In this document: positions 5,874 to 11,630 of the stretch, one piece after another
Numbering within the stretch: position 1 is the stretch's first letter
Layout: every line of letters starts with the position of its first letter
NCBI RefSeq assembly: GCF_003243465.1
Contig: NZ_QFQZ01000109.1
Span: 1-11,630 of the forward strand
DNA: 11,630 nucleotides
Direction of reading: 5' to 3'
From: Caulobacter segnis
GTDB taxonomy: Bacteria; Pseudomonadota; Alphaproteobacteria; Caulobacterales; Caulobacteraceae
The notes under the pieces: generated by a model
What the model was told of the DNA's origin: nothing
What the model saw: only the letters and a program-made list of their open reading frames with translations
Database searches by the model: none
Translations under genes and position numbers: made by a program

Positions 5874-5890
5874 TCCGTTGGGATCAATCC
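5867..5890. repeat. Tandem GGATCAATCC repeat at the hemN promoter
   Basis: GGATCAATCC occurs at 5867-5876 and again at 5881-5890, 14 bases apart. The first copy forms half of the FixK-like box. The second covers the ccoS stop codon and offers only one good half-site (ATCAA), because its partner half reads TCCGT. Confidence 0.6.
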
Positions 5891-6045
5891 TGGGGCGGCT
5901 TGTCCTCTAGGTGGTCGTAGAGGATCCGGGCGGCGTCGCCTTTCGGATCCTCGTACTGGCCCGACCGCATGGTCCAGAAGAAGGCGAAGAGGCCCATGGC
6001 CCCGAGGCCGATCGAGAATGGGGCCAGGAACAGGACGATGTTCAT
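5884..6045 (-). CDS. ccoS: cbb3-type oxidase assembly protein CcoS/FixS
   Basis: This is a 53-residue protein starting MNIVLFLAPFSIGLGAMGLF. One membrane segment covers about residues 3-25 (ending FFW), followed by a short acidic tail with SGQYEDPKGDAARIL; the tryptophan-arginine-S-GQ-ED-P arrangement is typical of CcoS. CcoS proteins are needed for heme and copper insertion into the catalytic subunit of cbb3 oxidase. The ATG overlaps the ccoI stop in ATGA, with GGAGG a few bases upstream, so the two are translationally coupled. It is the last gene of the cco assembly group, before the hemN promoter. Confidence 0.93.
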   Translation of the reverse strand: MNIVLFLAPFSIGLGAMGLFAFFWTMRSGQYEDPKGDAARILYDHLEDKPPQD

Positions 6046-8216
6046 CGACGCCTCCAGGCGATGCGCGGCCGCGCGGCGTTCAGCAGCACGACCATCGACG
6101 ACCCCGACATCGCCAGGGCGGCGATGAAGGGATTGATCAACCCAAACATGGCCGCCGGCGTGGCGACGACGTTGTAGAGCGCCGAGAAGCCGAAGTTCTC
6201 AAGCGCCCGACGACGCGCTTCGCGGGCCGTGTCGATCGCGTCGACCACGGCGGCTAGACCCTCGCCGGTGAAGACGAGGTCGGCGGCGTTCTGGGCGGCG
6301 TCCACGGCGGCGCCCGGCGCCATCGAGGCGTGAGCCTTGGACAGGGCCGCGGCGTCGTTGAGGCCGTCGCCGACCATCAGGACCTTGCGGCCGTCGGCCT
6401 TGAACTGATCCACGATCGCGGCCTTGTCGAACGGGGTCAGGCCGGCGCGCCACTTGGGGACGCCCACCTCGCGGGCGATGTCGCCCACGGGGCCCGCGAG
6501 ATCGCCGGACAGGATCTCGACCGACAGGCCCATGCGGCGCAGGCGCGCGAGGGTGTCGGCCGCGTCCGCGCGGGGCTGGTCCTCGAACACGAAGCGGATC
6601 TTGAGGTCATTCTCGAAGCCGAACCACAGCTCGGTCTCGCGCGCGTCGCCACCGGTCACGCCGACGAAGGCGGCGCGGCCCAGGCGGGCGCGACGGCCAT
6701 TGATGACGCCTTCGACGCCTTGGCCGGCGGTCTCGACGCAGTCGGTCGCCACGGGCCCGAGGCCCGCCTCGGCGGCCATGGCCTTGGCCAGCGGGTGGCG
6801 CGAGGCGCGGGCCAGCGGCGCGGCCATGGCGACGAGGTGGGCCGGGGCGTCGATCAGGCGCGGACGGCCCTCGGTGAGGACGCCGGTCTTGTCGAACACG
6901 ACGTGGTCGACTTCGGCGAGGCGCTCCAGCGCGGCGCCAGACTTGACCAGGACGCCCTTGCGGAACAAGCGGCTGCTGGCGGCGATCTGCACGGCCGGTA
7001 CGGCCAGGCCGAGAGCGCAGGGACAGGTGACGATCAGCACGGCGGCGGCGCGCAGCAGCGCCTCTCGCGGGCCGAGCCCCAGCGCCCAGCCGCCAACGAA
7101 GGTCAGGGCCGCAGCGGTGTGCACGACCGGCACGTAGAGCGCGGCGGCCTTGTCGGCCAGACGAACATAGGCCGAACGGGTTTGCGCGCCGGCTTCCATC
7201 AGGCGGGCGATCGCGGCGACCGTGGAGTCCTCGCTGCGCGCCGTGGCGGTCATGACCAGACGGCCCGAGAGGTTCAGGGCGCCGGCGTGCAGTCGAGCGC
7301 CCGCGCCGACTGGCGACAGCGCCGTCTCGCCGGTGATCAGGGCGTTGTCGAGTTCCGACTGGCCGCTCTCGACCAGGCCGTCGACCGGAACGCGGTCGCC
7401 CGGCGCGACGACGAGGCGGTCGCCGATCTTGACCTCGGCGACCGGGATACCCTGCTCGACGCCGTCGATCAGGCGCATGGCCACGGGAGTCTGCAGGGCC
7501 AGCAGGTCGCGCGCGGCCGAGCGGGCGTTGGCGCGCAGGCGGTGATCCAGGTAGCGGCCGATAAGCAGCAGGAACAGCAGCGTCACCGCCGCGTCGAAAT
7601 AGGCGTGCTTGCCGCGCAGGATCGTCTCGGAAAAGCTGACGATCAGGGTCAGGATCACGCCGATCGAAATCGGCACGTCCATATTGGCCTTGCCGCGCTT
7701 CAGCGAAGCCCAGGCGGAGCGGAAGAACGGACGGCCGGCGAACAGGGCGCACGGCGTCGCGACGATCGCGGCCATCCAATACATCAGCGTCAGCGTGGAG
7801 CCATTCAGCTCCTGCCCGAACAGGCCCGCCCAGGCGGGCACGGTGAACATCATGACGTTGCCGGCCCCGAAGCCGGCCACCCCAAGGGCGACCGCCAGTT
7901 CGCGCCCTTCCCTGTCCTGCGCCGCGGCGGCTTCGCCGGGATCGAACAGGCAGGCGCGATAGCCGAGCGCCTCGACGGTCTCGACGACGCGCTCCGGATC
8001 GGCCTGCTTGCCCTCCAGCTGGACCGCGAGCTTGCCCGTGGTCAGGTTGAGGCGCGCGGCGTCGACACCCGGCAGCTCACGAACCGCCTTTTCGATCTTG
8101 TTGATGCAGCCGGCGCAGCGGGCGCCGCTGACCAGAAGTTCGAGACGGCCATTCCCCGCCTCGTCCCGTCGAACGAACGCCTCGAGGTCACGATGCAGGG
8201 TCAGGCTCTGGCTCAT
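6042..8216 (-). CDS. ccoI: Copper-transporting P1B-type ATPase CcoI/FixI
   Basis: This 724-residue inner-membrane pump moves copper for assembly of the cbb3 oxidase binuclear centre. An N-terminal heavy-metal domain (about 25-90) carries the copper-binding GARCAGC (Cys34, Cys37). About eight membrane helices surround the actuator loop with TGE (295-297). The transport motif is CPC (398-400). The phosphorylation site is Asp442 in DKTGV, the HP pair is His474-Pro475, and the hinge is GDGLND (616-621). The Val in DKTGV replaces the nearly invariant Thr of DKTGT. All other catalytic motifs are intact, so the pump is probably active. The start overlaps the ccoH stop as ATGA, and the ccoS start overlaps its own stop, which matches the usual ccoGHIS order. 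Confidence 0.95.
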   Translation of the reverse strand: MSQSLTLHRDLEAFVRRDEAGNGRLELLVSGARCAGCINKIEKAVRELPGVDAARLNLTTGKLAVQLEGKQADPERVVETVEALGYRACLFDPGEAAAAQDREGRELAVALGVAGFGAGNVMMFTVPAWAGLFGQELNGSTLTLMYWMAAIVATPCALFAGRPFFRSAWASLKRGKANMDVPISIGVILTLIVSFSETILRGKHAYFDAAVTLLFLLLIGRYLDHRLRANARSAARDLLALQTPVAMRLIDGVEQGIPVAEVKIGDRLVVAPGDRVPVDGLVESGQSELDNALITGETALSPVGAGARLHAGALNLSGRLVMTATARSEDSTVAAIARLMEAGAQTRSAYVRLADKAAALYVPVVHTAAALTFVGGWALGLGPREALLRAAAVLIVTCPCALGLAVPAVQIAASSRLFRKGVLVKSGAALERLAEVDHVVFDKTGVLTEGRPRLIDAPAHLVAMAAPLARASRHPLAKAMAAEAGLGPVATDCVETAGQGVEGVINGRRARLGRAAFVGVTGGDARETELWFGFENDLKIRFVFEDQPRADAADTLARLRRMGLSVEILSGDLAGPVGDIAREVGVPKWRAGLTPFDKAAIVDQFKADGRKVLMVGDGLNDAAALSKAHASMAPGAAVDAAQNAADLVFTGEGLAAVVDAIDTAREARRRALENFGFSALYNVVATPAAMFGLINPFIAALAMSGSSMVVLLNAARPRIAWRRR

Positions 8217-8719
8217 TGGGCGGGTTCCACCAGGCGGGTTTCGATCTCGAACATGTCCTTGGCGTTGCGGGCCGTGGCGCGCAGGTCCCAGGCCCCGTCC
8301 AGTTGGGCGGTCGCCTCATAGCGGCCGCCGCCCAGCGAGCGGAAGTTCAGGGTCTGGCGGCCGGTCTCGGTCGCCGGACGCTCCAGGACGCCGGTCAGGG
8401 ACAGGCCGTCCAGCGGCTTGTCGGCGCGATCGACGACGGTGACCACCACGGTCTTGCCGGCCGGCGTCTCGACGCTGGCGGACCAGCCCAGCGCCGCTTC
8501 CTTCTGACGCTGAGCCAGGGTGCGGTTAAACGCCAGGCCCGCTTCATACGGGTTGGAGGCCACCTCGCCCGAGAAGGTCCGATAGGCCTGCACCATGAAG
8601 ATGGTGTCGACCCCGATGACGATCGCGAAGAACAGCACGACCCCGATCAGCACGTGCCAGCCGGTGATGCGGCCCTTTTCGGACGGGACCTTGGCGATCG
8701 TTTGCGTTGCGCTGGTCAT
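8213..8719 (-). CDS. ccoH: cbb3 oxidase assembly protein CcoH/FixH
   Basis: The 168-residue protein has one N-terminal membrane helix (about 19-44, WHVLIGVVLFFAIVIGVDTI) and a periplasmic domain with the FixH-type sequence MVQAYRTFSGEVASNPYEAG and QRQKEAALGW (71-80). FixH/CcoH proteins bind the oxidase during assembly and stabilise it. The second half (85-168) is a beta-rich domain with DGAWDLRATARN near the end, as in other FixH members. The ATG at 8719 overlaps the ccoG stop (ATGA). An upstream in-frame extension is an out-of-register read of ccoG and is not used. Confidence 0.92.
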   Translation of the reverse strand: MTSATQTIAKVPSEKGRITGWHVLIGVVLFFAIVIGVDTIFMVQAYRTFSGEVASNPYEAGLAFNRTLAQRQKEAALGWSASVETPAGKTVVVTVVDRADKPLDGLSLTGVLERPATETGRQTLNFRSLGGGRYEATAQLDGAWDLRATARNAKDMFEIETRLVEPAQ

Positions 8720-10209
8720 TGCGGGTTCGCGGCTCCAGAGAGGAAGACGGTCTTGGCCTCGGCCTGCACGCCACCCGAGCGGATGACGAAGCGGGCTGGG
8801 ACGCTGGCGTCCAGTTCGGCGTTCGGCGGGGCGGTGACGAAGACGCGCAGCGGCACGACCTGGTCGGCCGGAACGACGATGCTGACATGTTCGCCCTCGC
8901 CGCCCGGGTGGCTGAGGCGAGCACCGGGCACGCCCTCGAACGAGACGTCGAAGCGCTGCTGGACGAAGGTGCGGTTGCCGATCTTCAGCGTGTAGCCATC
9001 GCGCACGGCGCCATCGTGCATCCGCACGAAGACCGGGTTGCGGTCGCGGATCACGTGGAGGTCGGCGTCGGGCCGCGAGAGCAGTGACCACAGGGTCAGC
9101 CCTCCGACGATGGTCATCGCGAGCGCGTAGTAGATCGTGCGGCTGCGGACCGGCTTGTATTGCGGCTTGCAGCCCGAGCCGCGATGCGAGACGGCGGCTT
9201 CGGAGTCGTAGGCGATCAGGCCGGTGGGGCGGCCCATCTTGGTCATGATGTCGTCGCAGGCGTCGACGCACAGGCCGCAGTTGATGCATTCGAGCTGCGC
9301 GCCGTCGCGGATGTCGATGCCCATCGGGCAGACCACCACGCACTGGCGACAGTCGACGCAGTCGCCGCGCCCTTCCCAGGTCTGGCCCTTCTTGTGCGGG
9401 CCGCGCGGCTCGCCACGATAGCCCAGATAGGTCACCTGGAGCGAGTGATGGTCCAGCATGGCGCCCTGGATGCGGGGCCACGGGCACATGTAGGTGCAGA
9501 CCTGCTCGCGCATCCAGCCGGCGAAGATGTAGGTCGTGCAGGTCAGGAGGAAGCACGAGACATAGGCCGTCACCGGCGCGTCGCCGGTCCAGAAGGTGCG
9601 GAGCAGCGTCGGGGCGTCGTGGAAGTAGAAGATCCAGGCGCCGCCGGTGCCGAAGGCGATGGCCAGCCAGGTCAGGTGCTTGCCGGTCTTGCGCCAGATT
9701 TTGTTGAAGGACAGCGGCGCCGCGTCAAGGCGCATGCGCGCGTTGCGGTCGCCTTCGAAGAGGCGCTCGACGACGATGTAGAGGTCGGTCCAGACCGTCT
9801 GCGGGCAAGCGTAGCCGCACCAGAGACGGCCGAAAAGCGCCGTGACCAGGAACAGCGCCAGGGCGGACATCACCAGCAGGCCCGTGAAGATGTAGACTTC
9901 CTGGGGCCACAGCTGGATGTCGAAGAAGTAGAAGCGCCGACCCGTGAAATCGACCAGCGCCGCCTGTTGCGGGAAGCCGTCCGGCCGATGCCAGCGGATC
10001 CACGGCGTGATGTAGTAGATCCCGAGCGTGATGATGAGCAGCGCCCACTTCACGTTCCGCCACTTGCCGTGGACCAGCTTGGGATAGATCGGCTCGCGAG
10101 GCTTGTAGAGCCCGCCGTTGGCGTCCCCCTTGCCCTTGGCCCGGGCGGCGGCCGAGACCGCCGTCCGGGATTCAGGTTGAGGAGGCCTATTGTCGATAAG
10201 CGTGGGCAT
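8716..10209 (-). CDS. ccoG: cbb3 oxidase accessory protein CcoG/FixG, membrane ferredoxin-like
   Basis: The 497-residue inner-membrane protein is the FixG/CcoG accessory factor, thought to reduce Cu(II) for delivery to the oxidase. About four to five membrane helices lie near 54-70, 105-128, 182-197, 212-232 and 359-377. The conserved CGYACPQTVW (131-140) sits after the second helix. Two 4Fe-4S ferredoxin motifs follow: Cys284, 287, 290, 294 (CVDCRQCVVVCP) and Cys308, 311, 314, 318 (CINCGLCVDAC). The C-terminal part (about 380-497) is the immunoglobulin-like FixG domain. The ATG at 10209 has AAGGG upstream and lies 5 bases after the ccoP stop, so it is in the same transcript. Confidence 0.95.
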   Translation of the reverse strand: MPTLIDNRPPQPESRTAVSAAARAKGKGDANGGLYKPREPIYPKLVHGKWRNVKWALLIITLGIYYITPWIRWHRPDGFPQQAALVDFTGRRFYFFDIQLWPQEVYIFTGLLVMSALALFLVTALFGRLWCGYACPQTVWTDLYIVVERLFEGDRNARMRLDAAPLSFNKIWRKTGKHLTWLAIAFGTGGAWIFYFHDAPTLLRTFWTGDAPVTAYVSCFLLTCTTYIFAGWMREQVCTYMCPWPRIQGAMLDHHSLQVTYLGYRGEPRGPHKKGQTWEGRGDCVDCRQCVVVCPMGIDIRDGAQLECINCGLCVDACDDIMTKMGRPTGLIAYDSEAAVSHRGSGCKPQYKPVRSRTIYYALAMTIVGGLTLWSLLSRPDADLHVIRDRNPVFVRMHDGAVRDGYTLKIGNRTFVQQRFDVSFEGVPGARLSHPGGEGEHVSIVVPADQVVPLRVFVTAPPNAELDASVPARFVIRSGGVQAEAKTVFLSGAANPQ

Positions 10210-10214
10210 AGCCC

Positions 10215-11084
10215 TTACTGACCACCCGCGTTGGAGTGAATGTAGACGGCGAGCGCCTTGATCGTCTCAGGGCTCAAGCGACCGCCCCAGGTGGGCATGA
10301 CGCCGCCGTTCCCGGCGTAGATCTGGCCTCGGATCGCAGCACGATCCGAACCGTAGAGCCAATCGGCGTCGGTCAGGTTCGGCGCGCCGAGCTCCTGGTT
10401 CCCCTTGCCGTCCGCGCCGTGGCAGGCCGAGCACTGGGTTTCGAAGATCGGCGCGGCGCGGGCCACGGCGCCGGCGTCGGCGGGACGGTTCGACAGCTTG
10501 ACCACGTACTCGGTCAGGTCGTCGATCTGCTCGGGCTTGAGCAGCTCGTCGCGGCCGAAAGCGGGCATCTGCGACATGCGGGCCCCATCGGCGCCGGTGC
10601 GGATGCCGTGGGTGATGGTGTACTGGATGTCCTCCAGCTTGCCGCCCCACAGCCACACATCGTCGCGCAGGTTGGCGTAGCCCTTGCCGCCGGTGCCGCC
10701 GATGCCGTGGCAAGTGGCGCAGTTGTCGCCGAAGACCGACTGGCCGACCTGCTGGGCGTAGGCCTGCAGCTTCGGATCCTTTTCGATCTGCTCCAGGCTG
10801 GCGGTGCGGAGCATCGCCGCGCCTTGGCCGCGCTGGACCTCGAGAGCGGTCAGCTGCTTGCCGACCTCCGCCCGGTCCGACTTGTGGAGCAGGCCCTTGG
10901 TGTAGCTGTGCAGGCCCGGCCAGGCCGGCATGGCCACCCAGTAGGCGATCGAGAAGGCGATCGTCCCGTACCAGACCCACAGCCACCAGCGGGGCAGCGG
11001 GTTATCCAGTTCCTTGATGCCGTCCCACTCGTGCCCGGTCGTCTCGACGCCGGTGGCGTGGTCGGTCTCGCGTTCGTGAGCCAT
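10215..11084 (-). CDS. ccoP: cbb3-type cytochrome c oxidase diheme subunit CcoP/FixP
   Basis: The 289-residue membrane-anchored diheme cytochrome c passes electrons towards the catalytic subunit. The N-terminus contains GIKELDNPLPRWWLWVWYGT (22-41), the diagnostic CcoP pattern, leading into the only membrane helix (about 33-52). Two c-type heme sites follow: CATCH (122-126) with axial Met173 in QMPAF, and CSACH (218-222) with axial Met263 in VMPTW. The length matches FixP (about 290). The ATG overlaps the ccoQ stop by one base (TGATG). Confidence 0.97.
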   Translation of the reverse strand: MAHERETDHATGVETTGHEWDGIKELDNPLPRWWLWVWYGTIAFSIAYWVAMPAWPGLHSYTKGLLHKSDRAEVGKQLTALEVQRGQGAAMLRTASLEQIEKDPKLQAYAQQVGQSVFGDNCATCHGIGGTGGKGYANLRDDVWLWGGKLEDIQYTITHGIRTGADGARMSQMPAFGRDELLKPEQIDDLTEYVVKLSNRPADAGAVARAAPIFETQCSACHGADGKGNQELGAPNLTDADWLYGSDRAAIRGQIYAGNGGVMPTWGGRLSPETIKALAVYIHSNAGGQ

Positions 11085-11251
11085 CAGGAGAGCTCCTCGT
11101 CATCCAGCGGCATATGCGCGGCGTGTTGGAATTCGGCCTTGCGGGAAGGCCACAGGGCGTAGGCGACGCCGGCGAGGAAGATCAGGCCGAAGTAGACCAG
11201 CCCGCCCTGCTGCGCGAAGCGCGCGACGGTTTCGTAGGAGAGACCGCTCAT
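11084..11251 (-). CDS. ccoQ: cbb3-type oxidase subunit CcoQ/FixQ
   Basis: This is a 55-residue protein beginning MSGLSYETVARFAQQGGLVY, with one membrane helix (about 16-33) and a charged cytoplasmic tail (ALWPSRKAEF, then MPLDDEELS). Its size, the helix followed by YALWPSRK and the acidic end, and its position between ccoO and ccoP identify it as CcoQ, which stabilises the complex. Its start overlaps the ccoO stop (ATGA) and its stop overlaps the ccoP start by one base. Confidence 0.95.
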   Translation of the reverse strand: MSGLSYETVARFAQQGGLVYFGLIFLAGVAYALWPSRKAEFQHAAHMPLDDEELS

Positions 11252-11630
11252 CGTTGGTTCTCCGGCGCCTGGGCCTTGTAGGACTTGAAGTCCACCAGGG
11301 TGCCCAGCATCTGCAGGTAGGCGACCAGCGCATCCATTTCGGAGATCTTGTTCGGATCGCCGTCGAAGTCGCGGTTGACCACCTTGGCGCCGTAGCGGGC
11401 GCGCAGGCCCACGGCGTCGGTCGAGAACGGGTCGGCCTGGGCCTCGAGGTCCTTCTTGGCGTTGGCGATCTCGTCGGCCGTATAGGGCACGCCGACCGTG
11501 TGCTGGGTCTTCATGCGGGCGACGATGTCGCTGTAGTCCAGGTCCTTTTCGGCCAGGAACTTGTAGGGCGGCATCACCGATTCCGGCACGACTGAGCGCG
11601 GATCGATCAGGTGGTCACGGTGCCAGGTGT
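11248..11630 (-). CDS. ccoO: cbb3-type cytochrome c oxidase monoheme subunit CcoO/FixO, C-terminal part
   Basis: The last 126 residues of CcoO are present; the gene begins beyond the right edge. The visible part runs from TWHRDHLIDPRSVVPESVMP, which includes the conserved heme-ligand methionine region (ESVMPPY), through a central IVARMKTQHTVGVPYTADEI to MDALVAYLQMLGT near the end. This arrangement is characteristic of CcoO/FixO. The single CxxCH heme site and the N-terminal membrane anchor lie outside the window. The catalytic subunit gene ccoN is expected further upstream, also outside. Confidence 0.95.
   Translation of the reverse strand, partial: TWHRDHLIDPRSVVPESVMPPYKFLAEKDLDYSDIVARMKTQHTVGVPYTADEIANAKKDLEAQADPFSTDAVGLRARYGAKVVNRDFDGDPNKISEMDALVAYLQMLGTLVDFKSYKAQAPENQR

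Noticed and set aside
4471..5910. A 479-codon open frame on the plus strand opposite hemN
   Set aside because: HemN on the minus strand has all radical SAM motifs; the antisense frame has none and no plausible ribosome-binding site was seen.
6330..8321. A 663-codon open frame on the plus strand opposite ccoI
   Set aside because: It is antisense to a clear P-type ATPase. Its translation is low-complexity, rich in Gly/Arg/Asp/Gln with no recognisable motif, as expected from GC-rich codon bias.
8720..9556. N-terminal extension of CcoH through the ccoG region
   Set aside because: The extension is an out-of-register read of ccoG (Arg/Pro-rich). The CcoH family length and the ATGA overlap at 8716-8719 fix the start at 8719.
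1..11630. Mobile elements, CRISPR arrays, toxin-antitoxin or defence genes
   Set aside because: No transposase, integrase, regularly spaced repeats or tRNA-like sequence was recognised; all strong coding regions belong to metabolism, respiration or the envelope.

Overview
The window looks like chromosomal DNA from an alphaproteobacterium of the Caulobacter type. It is GC-rich with tightly packed genes, carries a complete ccoQP-ccoGHIS-hemN run with FixK/FNR-type boxes, and has a sugar-acid (non-phosphorylative) catabolic cluster typical of Caulobacterales. The genus is inferred from gene content and protein style, not from a marker gene. No mobile element, CRISPR array, tRNA or rRNA is visible.

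Region 1 (1-3530) is a sugar oxidation cluster. The 5' end of an IlvD/Edd sugar-acid dehydratase gene runs leftward off the window. A 311 bp divergent control region separates it from a rightward operon of three genes: a FAH-fold keto-deoxy-sugar-acid dehydratase of the AraD1/GguC family, a Gfo/Idh/MocA aldose 1-dehydrogenase (L-arabinose/D-galactose type), and an exported aldose 1-epimerase. Together they fit the route aldose -> lactone -> aldonate -> 2-keto-3-deoxyaldonate -> semialdehyde. The lactonase, the final aldehyde dehydrogenase, a transporter and a regulator are not in the window. The control region holds two nearly identical 14 bp sites in the same orientation (186-199 and 384-397) that fit the FadR-type GntR operator pattern, one near each start, which suggests one repressor for both arms.

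Region 2 (3531-3688) separates two convergent units. It contains a perfect 20 bp palindrome and a strong GC hairpin that probably acts as a bidirectional terminator.

Region 3 (3689-11630), all leftward, is the microaerobic respiration block. In transcription order it is ccoO (3' part), ccoQ, ccoP, ccoG/fixG, ccoH/fixH, ccoI/fixI, ccoS/fixS, hemN, ompW. From ccoO through ccoS the genes overlap by 1-4 bases or are separated by a few bases, which indicates one operon. ccoO, ccoQ and ccoP are subunits of the high-affinity cbb3 cytochrome oxidase. ccoG, ccoH, ccoI and ccoS supply copper and assembly functions. hemN makes heme without oxygen, and ompW is an outer-membrane barrel. FixK/FNR-type boxes precede hemN (5860-5873) and ompW (4408-4421), so both can probably be induced under low oxygen separately from the cco operon.

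Most of the window is well-understood biology. The parts worth a second look are regulatory: the paired operators in the sugar promoter region, the 27 bp palindrome between the ompW FixK box and the gene, the tandem repeat at the hemN box, and a DKTGV variant of the phosphorylation motif in the copper ATPase.
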